Shown: positions 35,008-48,000, numbered from the stretch's first letter. The stretch is 64,000 nt of DNA from Anticarsia gemmatalis (GCF_050436995.1 NC_134769.1:1612001-1676000); one strand, 5' to 3'. Numbers and translations: made by a program. The notes: generated from the letters alone by a model not told the origin.

Positions 35008-35055
35008 TATATATACAGAAGCAAGTAGTAGTTAATTGGGGGTCAGTCGCTTCGA
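35008..35055 (+). promoter_or_regulatory. Candidate TATA plus Inr core promoter, plus strand
   Basis: TATATATA at 35008-35015, then GGTCAGTCGC with the Inr A at 35045 (31-37 bases from the TATA repeats), then CGAG|GTAAGC, a donor-like site at 35055. Layout and spacing resemble an arthropod TATA/Inr promoter, but no coding exon follows, so the product would be non-coding or spliced far downstream. Confidence 0.3.
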
Positions 35056-35340
35056 GGTAAGCCAGTTTCCGCCACACTGGCCTAAGTTGGCGGCCAATCA
35101 GATGTACTGAAACCTTGGGGTGGTAGGAATTTGTGAAGTATTACGTGGGCGTTGATGGCCGTACATCTGGTCATCGACCTCGTGGTGAACACATGACTTT
35201 CGAGGTAAACTCGACCCCTTTTGATATAAATTTGGGACACTACGTTTTGATAATGATGAAGGCAATAGGTATGTGGTCAAAGTTGTTGAAGCTGTCTTTA
35301 TTGCTGTTATCTTATTTGACAATAACCAGGACCCACTGGA

Positions 35341-35380
35341 GAAACATTTCAGGACGATCTAAGTCATCCTGAAATGTTTC
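35341..35380. repeat. Short inverted repeat (hairpin)
   Basis: 17-base arms (GAAACATTTCAGGACGA and its near-complement, one mismatch) around a 6-base loop. Too short to be a clear miRNA precursor; perhaps a MITE end remnant. Confidence 0.45.
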
Positions 35381-35552
35381 GTGAAGACTGAGACAGCTTT
35401 TCTTTAAGAGCTCTCAGTCATCGGCTTCATTCTAAAAACGCAGAGAGTCAGACATGATACCACTAAGCAGCGGGCCTATCATACGAAATATCCCGTGTAA
35501 AATATGCATTTATACATAAACTTTGCATTACTTGAAAAACTGTTTAATCCTC

Positions 35553-35660
35553 GGTATCTGAGGTACATTTAGCGGTAGTTTATCTATTCAATAGCGTTTA
35601 AGCTCATGTAAACATGACAGTTTGAATAGATAAACTACCGCTAAAGGTACCTCCGAAATC
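35553..35660. mobile_element. Fold-back MITE, copy 1
   Basis: Left arm GAGGTACATTTAGCGGTAG and TTTATCTATTCAA are mirrored by TTGAATAGATAAA and CTACCGCTAAAGGTACCTC on the right. The loop of about 25 bases holds TAGCGTTTAAGCTCATGTAA. A second copy is at 49711-49800. Confidence 0.65.
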
Positions 35661-37791
35661 AGGCATAAATAACTCTTAAGCCTGTACATTTTACTCACAA
35701 AGTTTTCCTTCACCGTTTAAACAGTTGATATTTTTTTCCTCATACACGTATGGATTAATAAATAATCCATATCTTAACCACACCATATTCGACAGTATAA
35801 ATGCAAGTGCATATTACACGATTCTTTTTATAGCATAATTAGGTAGTTAGTATTCCTAAAGGTGACCTAAGTTAGGTTACATTTGTATTACAATATTACA
35901 ATATGCATGTGATGCATCATTATATTGATACAGAATGTATAGTGCTTGATCATCATTCTAATCCATATTGTGACTTCCGTAGTTATAATGGTATATATTT
36001 TAATTTAACTTATGTTTTATCAGAATCAAATCAACGCTGTTATTCTCTAAGGGGTAGACAGAGATGCAGTAAATACAGATACAATATAGACTTTTCTAAG
36101 TCTGGACTGCCTACGTTCGAACACAAGTAAAGGAATCTTAATAGCACTTTGCCCAACCCGGAAATCAAACAAGAGACAAAGGATTTCGGGTTAAGATTTT
36201 GATTAGCATGTCAAATTTGTAAAAATATCGGTAAATTTTTTTATTATTTAGGACAACTATTTGACCGTATTAACGAGCTTTCTTAAGTTGTTCCTATAAG
36301 CTACCTTCAGTAAACCAAACATACTGTAGTTTAATCTATCAGTAGCACAATACATTTCGAATACAAAAGACAATAATATATTTATTTATAGATTTATAGA
36401 CAAACGCAATCAATTAACAAGAATACGTGCTCTGAACGTAAACAAACATCTGTCACGCTTCATCTCCAAAACTGGTGTGATGATATTGACAAGTCATAGC
36501 TGTGAGTAACGCGATGACTGAGTGTTGACAGATTTACTAGGAAACTGGTAGCATGATAGGGTTTTAATAAACAATTAGTAAGATTATTATGAAGGTTTGA
36601 GTAATTGGTAAGAAAAATAGACCACAGATTGATCTTTGAGAAGCTTTTAAAAACAAGGCATGTGAGAATTCTGGTTCATTTCTTACTTATTTTCATTAAG
36701 AATTTCAGATTTAATATGTTGAAAAATAGCAGCTTTGGAGTAATTTTTGAAGTTGCAATCAAAGTCCTGACCTGAGTGTTGTCTTAGAATACCCTATAAT
36801 AACAAAACTGTTGTTGTTAATATAGCATTTTGTCATAACAGTATGGCATAACGGCACAACAAACATACGGCTTACGGTTTCCATACAAATGCATACAATT
36901 CAATCACGACTAACCTTGTAATAACACAGAAAACACTACAAACTGAAGCGAATCTCAAACCAATTAGCTGTCAAAATGTATTAACAGACGTGATGATGAA
37001 ATCACCTCAAAATTTCACACATTACCTAATAAGCAAGGAAATACATTGAAAAATACACCTTAACTCAAGCGTATAAAGTCTAATTTCTTTTTGGAAGTAA
37101 TTTTTAATTGTTTATTTTAAAAATAAACTCCTTAAAGCGATACATCAAACGCTACGATCGTTAGAAATGCCCTAATTTTAAGTAATTATGTAGCTCCGGA
37201 TTAATTAGTTTTAAAATAGGTAGATATTTTTGGACTAGATACTTTGAAACTCATAAAGGAAGAGTTTTGGAGTTCGGATTTTTGTTGAATGATGTTATAT
37301 TTTATACTTTCAGAGTATGTTATGAGAAAATGCAAGGACGAGTATTGTTTATTTTGTATAACCGTTCGTTCTAGGAGTAATGTACTTAAATTACTTCTTG
37401 TACTTTTACAATCAACGTTGAAAACTCTCGTAAGGAGAATATATTATATATTTTTCCTTTTTTCTTTCCCATTCTGTCCCATAATTGTCGTGCAATGGTC
37501 TTCCCGAATCTTCATCAGTCTCTATCCTGAATCATTTCCCGCGATCATTTTACTTATCCTAAAAATATAAACATCCATTAAAACTGTACAGATATTTAAA
37601 TATACAAAATTATTGTATTATTTCCTCAAAAAATACCAATAAATCACATCATTTTTATAATATCAAACGGTGTTCTTTACAATACAAGTATTTATTTATG
37701 TTTAGTACATAATAAAGTTTATCACTGTAGAACGTCATTGTACAAAAATGCGTTACAAATAAGGTTGCGTCGTAAAGTGCGTGGGCGCCGG

Positions 37792-37799
37792 TGACGTCA
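37792..37799. promoter_or_regulatory. CRE-like palindrome
   Basis: TGACGTCA inside GGTGACGTCACC, in a locally GC-rich patch (GTGGGCGCCGGTGACG). It lies 57 bases left of the Helitron cluster and upstream of the LD/CaaX gene. May be a regulatory site or chance. Confidence 0.25.
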
Positions 37800-37855
37800 C
37801 CCATTCACTGATCAAGCCTACGCTTAACTTAGGGCTGGCACTTATTATATACTGC

Positions 37856-38015
37856 CTATACTAATATTATAAAGCTGAAGAGTTTGTTTGTTTGTGCGTT
37901 TGAACGCGCTAATCTCAAAAACTACTGGTCCGATTTGAAAAATTCTTTCAGTGTTAGATAGTCCATTTATCGAGGAAGGCTATCCATACTATAATATTAT
38001 AAATGCGAAAGTAAC

Positions 38016-38050
<35 letters not shown>

Positions 38051-38591
38051 GCTACTCAATCACGTCTAAACTACTGAACCAATTTGCCTGAAATTTGGTA
38101 TGGAGATATTTTGATACCCGAGAAAGGACATAGGCTACTTTTTATCCCGGGAAAATGACGCATTTCCCGGGAAAATTCAGAAAATTCAACGAAGTCGCGT
38201 AAAATCAATATTATAATGACATTGAATTAACAAAATTCCGTTGTCATGGCAACTGTTTTAATGGCGGATATGCCTTAGCGCGACTTCGTTATACTAAGAG
38301 ATATAAATAATTTTGAGAATATTTTTCGTAAAAAAAAAGCATATTTTATATCATCACGCTACGACCAATAGGAGCAGAGTAACAGTAAAAAGTGTTACAA
38401 AAACATGGAAAATTCTGACCCATTCTCTCTTATGTGACGCAAGCGAAGTTGCGCGGGTCAGCTAGTAGGCTATATATCATCACGCTACGACCAATAGGAG
38501 CAGAGTAGCAATAAGAAATGTAACAAACACGGGGAAAATCTTGACCCATTCTCTCTTATGTGACGCAAGCGAAGTTGCGCGGGTCACGTAG
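37856..38591 (+). mobile_element. Composite Helitron: nested insertion and two tandem 3' ends
   Basis: The 5' end begins at about 37856 (CTATACTAATATTATAAAGC). A second Helitron-like sequence with ATAATATTATAAATGCGAAAG and a (CTGT)n tract interrupts it at about 37985-38300. The first element then resumes (ATATCATCACGCTACGACC) and reaches its GGGTCAGCTAG end at 38465. Immediately after is a second copy of the 3' 120 bases, ending GGGTCACGTAG at 38591. Confidence 0.75.
37985..38300 (+). mobile_element. Second Helitron-like family, nested, with (CTGT)n microsatellite
   Basis: Begins ATACTATAATATTATAAATG, carries CTGT repeats at 38008-38051, then CTAAACTACTGAACCAATTTG and ATACCCGAGAAAGGACATAGG-like sequence, the common insect repeat that normally ends CGCGGGCAACAGCTAG. 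Here the right border is degraded, so the end is approximate. Confidence 0.6.
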
Positions 38592-41500
38592 TATTATACT
38601 ATGTAAAACAACTGAACCACGCGGCTCATCTCACGTTCGAATTTTCATGTCAAAATTTTTTGTCTCGGAAGTTCAGCGCTACCTTTTTGATGAATTTCAT
38701 TGAAATCGGTTCAGTAGGTGAACCGGGAAAACGCAAATAACAGATAGACAGTCGCATTTAGTATATGGATGTTTGTCTCTCGTATGTAGATAAGAACAGG
38801 AAGTAAATATTTACTTTCTAGTCTGTTTTTGTGAAGTGTGTTAGACAATATTTAGTCTTTACAAAAATATTACTTGCCAAACGTTTGGCAAATAAGTTAC
38901 GTGGACCACAATTACATATTTCACTAAACAAATTATTTCAAACACTAAATTCCGTTTTCCATTTGGTTGTTCAGTCGTAATATACAATTAACACGTGTAC
39001 TACCCACATTCGAAACTACCATCTCACCAGCCCCATCAGCAGTAATGCTTGGACCACAATAATCAGGAAACCATGTGCTATATTGATTACAAATTCAATA
39101 TACATTTTTGTCAATCCCATTAAAAAGCTATAAACTTTCAAATACAATACGGATAGTTACATAAACGATCACTGTTTCATGTCACGTAACTAATAAAATA
39201 CATAGTTCTTTAACCTCAAACAAACTACCTGTTTAAAGTCATTGAAAAAAGTCACATGCTCTGTATTTATACATAGCAGAATATCCAGGGAGTAGGTACT
39301 TATTAACTTAATAGTTGATACTGCGTTCAAGTATCTTTATGAAAATTACAAAATTTGCGTGGGTTTCTATGAGTTTGATTTCTTTTCCTTTTTTTGGAGA
39401 AGGCCTTGCTCAGAAGTGGTTACGTCCTTTTGGCCCTATATTTAGAATTGATTCAGTCTTAACTTTATTCCTAAGATTTCACCAGGTCATTCTTCCCGTC
39501 GCTTATGTTCTGGCTCTTTAGTTTAAAACCCTTAAATTAGTCCTTTCATAATGGAAACTGTAGTCTTTCAGACACTGTTCTTTTAGGCTTATTTCATGGA
39601 TGCACCTCTACAACCTTATTTCTCTATATAGCATCTCCTTTACCTTCATTTTAGTTTCTTGCATGATTTAAAAAATACAAACATTACATTTACTTTTGCA
39701 GCCTTAATTTCTATCGTAAAACCTCAATATTAATCCTACTAAACTTTCATTTCCCATTTAAAAGTCATACAAAATTAAACTGTTGAAAATGCAATGAGCA
39801 TTTAGTCTTCATAATGCAAGGAGCATGCAGGTGGGACATTTGCATGCAGCACGCGAAGTCTCATTACCCTTAGGGGCGCAATTTACATGCTTTAGCTGAC
39901 ATTAAGCATGCTGTTTGACACCTGCAACCTGCATACCTAAAGGAATGATCACTTGGGTGGTTTTAGTAGGTAAATGCGTATTTTATATACCTAGTCGTTT
40001 ATTTTATTTTAATTACTTCTTGGCCCCTTCACACATTTGAAATTCCAGAGTTATACGTAATTGAAGGACATACAGTAAAATTTCCCTATTTTTTGGCTTT
40101 TACAAATTTTGAGAAAACCAGTAATTTGAATACGGATTATTTTGGAACGTAAATAATATATGGAAACTAAAACAGCTGTTTCAACACTTAACTAACTTTT
40201 AGAGATGAAATAATAAAAAAACGTTGTTTTATTACAGACGTAGTTCTGGAAGGTATGCAAAGTCCCCAACCCGCACTCCGCGAGCGTGGTGGACTCAAGG
40301 CCTTACCGCTCCCTCGTTCTGGGAGAAGACCCAGCAGTGGGACATTTTTGTTACCAAGTAGGTACTGTCCCACTGCTTGGCAAAGGCCTCCCCCGTTAAT
40401 GGGTTAAATATTTTTTTTATTTATTAACAGTCACTGTATTGTACAGCCCTGTGTAATGGTGACCTTTACAGTGACCCTACTTATTAAGCCGCTACCGATC
40501 GTAACATGCCGTTTTTACGACAATATTTTATCTTACTTTGTGTTATGGGATGTAATGAAAACTGAGATATAACGAAATGGGTTCTGACCATAAGATCGGA
40601 TTCATAATCCTTTTGTAGAAACTTTCTCCAACAAAGTGACATTTAAAAAGTTTTTGAAGGCTTGTTTACATTCCTCCTTACTTTTATACTTGCGCAAACA
40701 CCTTCCAAGCCACATCTTTTTTCAAGGCCCGCTAAAAAGGTTTATTTTGTCCATCTTTGTCGACAAATGTCGCCTTACTCTTGCGAATAATTCACACATA
40801 GAATGAGTACCAATGCGTTTGACCGGTAAAAAAACAAAAAAAAAACACATTTTGAATCCCAAAATATTGACAATATCAAAAAGTAAAAAGATCATCAACT
40901 GTTGAATACATAATGATATATAAATACATATAAGATAAAAACATAATTACATGTATAAACAAACAACAACAGTAATTATCAGATACACACTTAATCTCTG
41001 TTCTTAATGTCAATACAGCATAATTATAGAAATACTTCATTTATTACAAGAGCAAGGTTATATTTTATTTGATGATGTCTTTGCTATTGCAATTATTACA
41101 TTATTATTACTCTGGTAAGGTCCAAGATTGGATTTCTTTTTCGGACATGTTCTGGTCAAACCTTTTAATTGCAATCTTTTCTCAATTAGGGATAAAGTAA
41201 TTAAAATGATTATCTCTATCTCTCCCTTTATTGATGAATAATTAAAAAAATTAGTACGATTTTCTAGATTATACGCCACAAACATGTAGAGTTATAATAT
41301 ATTTTCTTAGAAATCAATTCTGGTGAATATTTAACTCATTATTATCCCACTACTGGGCAGGGGAACCTCCCGAATGAGGGAAGGAGTTAGGTCTTGAGTC
41401 CATTACACTGACCAAGTGAAGATGGGTTAGTTTTATTCTTAGAATATTTGAAAAAGTTATGTTTTCCTTAATAGACACATGAGACGTAACGACTAAAAGT

Positions 41501-42948
41501 TTTATCAAACATTGTTCCTAGAATTTAAAATTACTTCGGTTTGTAATCTGTTTCTGCGAAAGAGTTATAGTTTATTATTAATATGACCTTTTCAAACAGC
41601 TGGTACTTGACCCTAAGTAGAAACGGTCACGTGAAACAACGGTCTTGAGAGATAACATACTTATTAATATAACGACTTGACATACGAAGACGTAGAATAA
41701 TTTCATTTACGAAACATTAACCATTAGAGAAAGAAAACACCTATAATTACGTACCTATTTACTTTCGGGCTTCGCGAGATAAGTAGTAAATCGCAAAATC
41801 TTTACAGCCCAGTCAAGAATCTGGATTCCAGAATTAATAGCCAAATGTCAGCGTATATACAAGAGTAAAAAATCTTTAGGGCCTGTTGGCACATAATGAA
41901 AATCATACCAGCATATTGAAAACTCAAATCCGAAAACATCATGTAGGTATATCGATTTCTACAGTATAATCTCAGAAACTATCACCTCATTTAAACACTC
42001 CAAATATAGGCTCAACACGATTCGCAAGGATTTCTCAAGTCTACTACACATGAACACATACATACATACATACATACGTTTTATATATCACTTCTCGCTA
42101 TATCAGATACCCTTGACCGCTATTCGCCTTACAACCATGACATCATACGACGCTTTTTCATTTATTTTTGCTTCAACTTCTCTCTCACTCACTCCTTCAA
42201 CAGTAATATTCCCCTCTCGCTCCCACTTATGGTAATTAGTGCCCGTTTTAGAATAAAGGGCTTTCTTTAGTGGGTTCTTAGTGGAAGTTAGGGTATCGAG
42301 GTTTCAAAGAATTCGTTTTAAATTCACGATGCGATGTGTTTTTAAATGAAATATTTTTCAAGATGTTTTTTAGGAACCTGTTCTTGGTTTGTTTGTTTGA
42401 AATTAACTTGTTTTTGTGGAACAGAAGTTTTGATACAGTTTGCTAAGTAAATTGATGGTACATATTATGTTATGTAACTTTAAGCATTAAGATCATGTGG
42501 GTGATACAAACACCGACAATACCTATTACTTTTGGCTTGGGTCTATAAATAACTATACATAAATATACGAGAATAACAGGGTAGATATAAAATACATGTT
42601 AAGTTTAAGTCCAGACTAAACAAAATAATAAAAAAAGTGATAACTACGGTATAGACTCGTACTTAGAAGGTACCTTACTTTTTAATGATTGATTGATTGA
42701 TGTTGATTGCCAAAACCATACCTACTTATGTTGGACGATATAATTCTGGTATTTCCATACTTAAAATAAACTTTCATCGATACAATACTTTGCCAACTAT
42801 TTTGGGCATTTTATTAGGTCAGGAATTCCAATGAGCTATTTCGTACTGAGCCCAATTTAGAAACAATCTGTTCTAGAATGTAAGTATTTTATATGAATAT
42901 GCAAGAACAATATTTTGAAAAGTCAAAAATATTTATTACTCGTAACCG

Positions 42949-43035
42949 GTCCTGTATGACAAGATGTATAAATGCGAATGCAGCAAGGGAAGTTTGTAAG
43001 GATCGTACTAAGTGGCGTTCTTTGGTTTCTGCTTT
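42949..43035 (+). repeat. LINE 3'-end fragment (KDRTKWRSLVS tail)
   Basis: Encodes SCMTRCINANAAREVCKDRT then KWRSLVSA, resembling the C-terminus of a non-LTR retrotransposon ORF2. Sister pieces at 60498-60605 (CMDVKEARIVCKNRTKWRSL, then LYLSGKRRDTM-like tail in another frame) and 61003-61075 (CMVVNEAREVGKDRTEWKSL). All are 5'-truncated. Confidence 0.55.
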
Positions 43036-43445
43036 TGTAATTTTATGTATGTATTTTAAATATTTTAATGGCCTTAGACTGTTAAAATTCCTCTTACAAT
43101 TGGTTACCTGATACTGATTTAAACTGTGGCCCTAAGTATGGTAGTCGATCTTAAACTTCGGAATCATTGTTCAAGACAGGCAGACATTTAGGAAGGTACA
43201 TAAGATACACATTGTTTATTTACAGCAAATTTTTACATAGATAAAGGCCCATTTAGACGGGGAGAGTTTCTCGTCTCGAAGATACGATTATCGAAAGAAT
43301 ATAAAACATTTTTTTCGTCTAAACATTCGCTCTCCTCGCTCGTTGCTTTGGGCGAGAATTGCCGTGCAATGTAATATTGTTATGTCCGTGTAAACATAAT
43401 TTCAAAGCAACAATCGTATTTCGAGATTTTATGCCAGTTGCTACT

Positions 43446-43883
43446 ATGAGTGCAGTGCGCGATGGTGTTTTTATTATATCTGCTCTTCTAAGGCAAGAAT
43501 AAGGTAAACGGAAAAAGAAGAAAAGGCGTTGGGTTAGAAAATGGATAGCTAGAAGAAATGATTTGGGAGCATCTAACATGTTGTGCCTTGAATTACAATT
43601 GAAAGATGAAGAGACATTCAAAAATATATTTCGGGTTACGAAAACTCAACTCATATATCTACTTCAAGAAATTGGACCATCTATACAAAAAAGTGATACA
43701 AATATGCGTCAAGCTATACCCGCTCGTACAAAATTGGAAATAACTTTAAAATATTTGGCTACAGAAGATTCATTTCAAACATTATCAGAAATATTTATAG
43801 TATATAGGTGTACCATAAGTTACTTTTTGGTAGAAGTTCTGCAAGCTATTTACATAGCATTGGAGGATTTCATTAAGGTATGA
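43446..43883 (+). pseudogene. HARBI1-like transposase N-terminal fragment with an in-frame stop
   Basis: One frame runs from ATG 43446 to TGA 43883, but TAA at 43500-43502 interrupts it after 18 codons. After the break comes a basic run (KRKKKKRRWVRKWIARR), then FKNIFRVTKTQLIYLLQEIG, MRQAIPARTKLEITLKYLAT and a helix-turn-helix-like CTISYFLVEVL. This matches the part of PIF/Harbinger transposases before the DDE domain. It ends at AAG|GTATGA, possibly an old intron donor. The catalytic part is absent. Confidence 0.75.
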
Positions 43884-44040
43884 ATGAAACACGATTAATT
43901 TCAAAATCACTTAACTATCAAAAGATTATCTAAGTATTTATTCAAAATCAGTCTTGCTTTAATAAGGTAGATTACAAAACAAATAAATGGCAATTAGCTT
44001 ATAATAAATCAACTTAACATAGAGATTTGGAAAAAAATAA

Positions 44041-44190
44041 TTATTGTGCATTCGTTGAATCATTTGGAAAGTCATCTTGCATGCTTGAATTCCACCACTG
44101 TGTGTCGCTATCAGTTCTCGAAAATGCATCGAACTCGAATGACAAATCTCGCACTAAAAACGATTCAAACTGATTTGTACGATACTCGTA
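44041..44190 (-). pseudogene. Possible remnant of the Harbinger second ORF
   Basis: A short minus-strand frame inside the element, with no start, ending SDTQWWNSSMQDDFPNDST and TAA. Harbinger elements usually encode a Myb-like partner protein on the opposite strand ending near this point. The acidic Trp-containing tail fits loosely; similarity is not established. Confidence 0.25.
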
Positions 44191-44859
44191 TCAACTTGAA
44201 AATATACAAGTTGAGATTCTCGTAAGCAACAATCTGCTTACTACACCTTCGTTATGTAAACCAACATAGGCAACTATCGCCTAGCGATAAGTCATAAGCG
44301 AATCTCGTATGACATTATCGTAGGCGAGATTTTAATTCTTGCCTGTATGTAAACATTTTGATACGATTGTGTTATGGCGATTATTGCTTGTGATAGTAGC
44401 GTATAGTTTCTCGCTCGGAACCGTACGAGAAACTCTCCCCGTCTAAATGGGCCTTAAAAGAGAAAACTCACGGAATTATCTCATTTATATTTAGGTATAT
44501 CCTCTCATCTCAGTTCTAAGAGTTCATTGATCACATAAGCAATTAGCAGCGACTCTCGTCAGAGAATTAGTCACCTCGGGCATTCGTCACGGCTCTTGCG
44601 ATAATAACTGTTGCTAACACATCTTGCACAATTCTTGGTGAGTTTTATTAAGTCATTAGCTTTTTTTGGTTTCGAATTTTGCTAAATATTGTATGCAAAT
44701 AATGAGGTTTTTGGTCACTTTTGAATGAGAAGTATTGAACTCACGCCTTACGGGTAGGCTACAATAGCCAAGGAATCTCGTGGTAGCCAAATCTTCAGGT
44801 ACGCAACAATATCGCAGGTGCATTTTTTGAGATCATTTCAATCACTGTTACACTTTCGC

Positions 44860-45053
44860 ATCTAATTTACTGAACTGATTACAATAAAAAAAATGGTAGA
44901 GACAGAGCTGACCTTGAGAAAGAATATAGGCTACTTTTTATCGCACAAAAAAGGGGTAGAAATGGTTAGAAGAGGGGATGAATGTTTGTATAGAAAGTCT
45001 AGTCTGTTCTAAGTCACTAAACTACTCGAACGAAATCGCGGGCAAAACCTAGT
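44860..45053 (+). mobile_element. Degraded Helitron-like 3' half
   Basis: Contains GACCTTGAGAAAGAATATAG, GCTACTTTTTATC and an end CGCGGGCAAAACCTAG, matching the family nested at 37985-38300. The 5' part is missing or unrecognisable. Confidence 0.5.
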
Positions 45054-48000
45054 AAGTAATATTTATAGTATGAATATCTTAGAAGCAAGAAGACGTTCTC
45101 TATCCTTTTTTTAGGTTTATTTAAAAATGGCAGTAGGTATATGCAAAACAAGTGAACCACCTGGACACATGCATTTCATATTTGCAAGGAAAACTCGAGA
45201 TAATGGCTGATAAACGACTTCCTACTTAACAGAGGACATTGAGACCGGTTACACAAGGCTGTGTCAAACATTACGTAATATTGACGAGTGTTTCGGCTCT
45301 TTGTGTTTATGACAGCCTGGTACTTCGTAGACCACAGGTATAGGCTTTTGATAAGTTTCTGACCTAGGTTTTTGTCTAGGATCTAGGATATTTTTTTCTT
45401 ATGTTGTTGGAATAGGCTTGTGCCTGCCTGATGTTTTTGATCTGGGGTTTATCTAGGATGTATTTTTTTACTTGTATTGTTACTTAAAAATGGACTGGTT
45501 CTGCTCGCATAAGGCGGTATTGAAATAGGTGGGATGTCTATATTTTCCCGTGTATGGAGAGGACTAAATAGGTAGATAGATATGGATATTGGATTCAGAA
45601 TTTAAAAATGAAAACTGCTTTATAAGTTTTTTTGATGAAAACCGGCTTTCGTCGATAAATTATCAAAAAAGAGGAAAAATTCCTTTTTTGGGGAAGTAAG
45701 ATGCTACATAGCAAAAGGTCTTTTTAATTTAGAGTTTTTGCCGTAAATGGCACCAATAAGAATCAGATGAACCACAAAAAATGAAACAGCAAGATTTGGA
45801 TTGATTCTAACGACCCCAATGAAGATCATTCAAGTCTTAAAATTAAACGTGATATTACAAGCGTATCTATATTAATTTTAATACCATTTACAATGAAATG
45901 ATACAGGAACGAATATTTAAACCCATGACATCATCTCGGTCAAACGTATCGTTCCTGACCTCGTCGATGTCGTTTAATGATTCGCTGTGGGTCAAGTTTG
46001 TTAAAGCTCCTTATTGCCTTATCGGTATTGGTATATAAATTAAATTTGTACTAAAATGGCATATGGTTTTGTTGACGTAAAATGTATTTTAAAAAGGAAT
46101 AATGTAATTTATATATTACGTTCGATACGAAAGTATACCTTAATGAAAAAGTAATGTTTAATTGTTATTGTCCTTTTAACTGCGTATTTTTGAAACCGAT
46201 AACTTATTTGATCAGTTTTTGAAAGTTTTCTAGCTACCTTGTTTGAAAGTCAAGAAATAGTAGGTCTCTAGATCCTAATTGTATTTTCCCTTGGGAGATT
46301 TTCAAGAAAAAATAATAAAGTAAGTTCCTGTTTTGTGGATTATGGATAGACTTCAAGATGAGACATGTCTTGAGATAGCATAGGATGACTGAGTTATTGT
46401 AAAAGATATAGAGATTTAAAAATCTTTACTACGGTCGCAGAATCTATTGAATACAGACATTATCGAGATAGGAGAGGTATTAATTAAGTCTTAATATACG
46501 CTTTTAATTGCTTTCCGCAAATTTTATCACTGTACCAAGAACCAATTATATATTTCTTTATAAGCTTAAAATTGTTTATCTCCTAAATCTGAATAGATTA
46601 CTTCCTGCGTCTAGATTTTGTATTTAATTTATTTTGTTTAGGTCACGCTTCTCGGCCTCTGATTCATATAACTGGTTCCTTGAGCACTGCATGTTCGAAA
46701 GCTTTATTTAAATCTGTATTTAGTAATATTATTCGTCATGGATGACGGAATGAATGACATCATCCTTATGATAAAGGAAATAAAAATGCAATGAGTACAA
46801 GATTACAGAAAAAAATATGAGCCAAAATCTTTACTAATGTTTTGCTAAAGTCTGTTGATTGTCGATGTTAGAATTTTACGGCTAAATTGCAGAACCAATT
46901 TCCATGTAATTAATTTAATCAATTCGCGAACAATATTTTTGCATTCTGAAATTAATTTTCAAAGATTTGATCTAACAGTTTATAGTGAGTGAAAGCTAAG
47001 TATTAGCTAGAAAAATATTATAAAAAAGATATAAAACACTAATAAAATAGGCCAAAACAAGAAATTTATCTGGAATTACCAACGAGAGAAACATCGATGA
47101 TCACCGTACCATCCTTTGCAAATGGAAACGATGTAAAGCATCCTATAAATATAATAACAAAAGGCGTTGCATATTTGCTTGTGTGTGGTCGAAAACTACA
47201 GAGCGAAAGATTTCCCTTTTTGCAAAAAAAATAAAGTTTCAACAGCAAATCGGTACTGCACATCTAAAAGACCTAGATCCGGTTTAGTACCTAGCTCCAT
47301 CAATATTAATAGCGAAGCGAGATGACCACTATTATAGGTAATTCGACACGTGGGTGGAAGCCGGTGACGGGGAGTACGGTCCTGATGACAAGGACATTAC
47401 ATGGTTATTGTATAAAATATGTTGTGAGTGGGTTGCTTCCGAAAGTAATACTATTTGAAATTAAAATTGTTTTTGTTGATTGGCTCTTAGGTAGATCCCG
47501 GAGCCCGGTATTGTTTAAAGAATTATAGGACAGGAATAAGTAGTCCACAACAGTATTTCTTAAATTAATTAGAATAAATAGCAAATAACAGACCACGGTG
47601 TACCGGCCAAAATGATTTCTACTCCCTGAAATTGCACTTTAAGAGCAAACAGAACGAATTGTGATAACGTTTTTGTGCAACTGCAGCCTAAGACTCCTGC
47701 AAAAGTTATTCTTTGTGAAAGAGCAGTTGACATTATACATAATATACCTTAATAAAAGACGCCTTTTCCAAGAAATTTTCCTTGCTTCATTCACATCTAA
47801 ATATCTTGTCCACCAGGACCGCCGGTTAAACTTATTCATTTTTTGATTTATTAAGAATTCAGAAAGCATTTCAAGTATTTGTTTATATTCTCGTTTTTGC
47901 ATCCCACCTAATATCCCGCTACGTAAGCATACCCGCAGGCTATAATTCGATTACAGTTTTGACATAACCTCCCACATGAACGCATAATGAAGTTACGCAA

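Larger units (their letters stand above)
33046..43244. other. Non-coding region upstream of the LD/CaaX gene
   Basis: About 10 kb without a recognisable exon. Contains SINE/LINE tails (33780-33958, 40258-40406, 41339-41425), candidate promoters (34928-35055), a fold-back MITE (35553-35660), the Helitron cluster (37856-38591) and a LINE end (42949-43035). The 5' UTR acceptor at 33047 means that part of it is intron. Confidence 0.6.
43245..44454 (+). mobile_element. PIF/Harbinger DNA transposon, internally deleted
   Basis: Perfect 30-bp terminal inverted repeats at 43245-43274 and 44425-44454, starting AGGCCCATTTAGACGGGG, flanked by a TAA target duplication (43242-43244 and 44455-44457). Three-base TWA duplications are typical of PIF/Harbinger. 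It encodes the N-terminal part of a HARBI1-like transposase (43446-43883, broken) and perhaps the end of a second ORF on the other strand. At 1210 bp it is too short for the DDE catalytic domain, so it cannot move by itself. Confidence 0.85.

Noticed and set aside
38008..38051. CTGT repeat as a CRISPR-like or origin-like array
   Set aside because: It is a plain tetranucleotide microsatellite carried by a Helitron-like element; there are no spacers.
43319..43621. 100-codon minus-strand frame
   Set aside because: Antisense to the transposase fragment inside the Harbinger element, with no similarity of its own.
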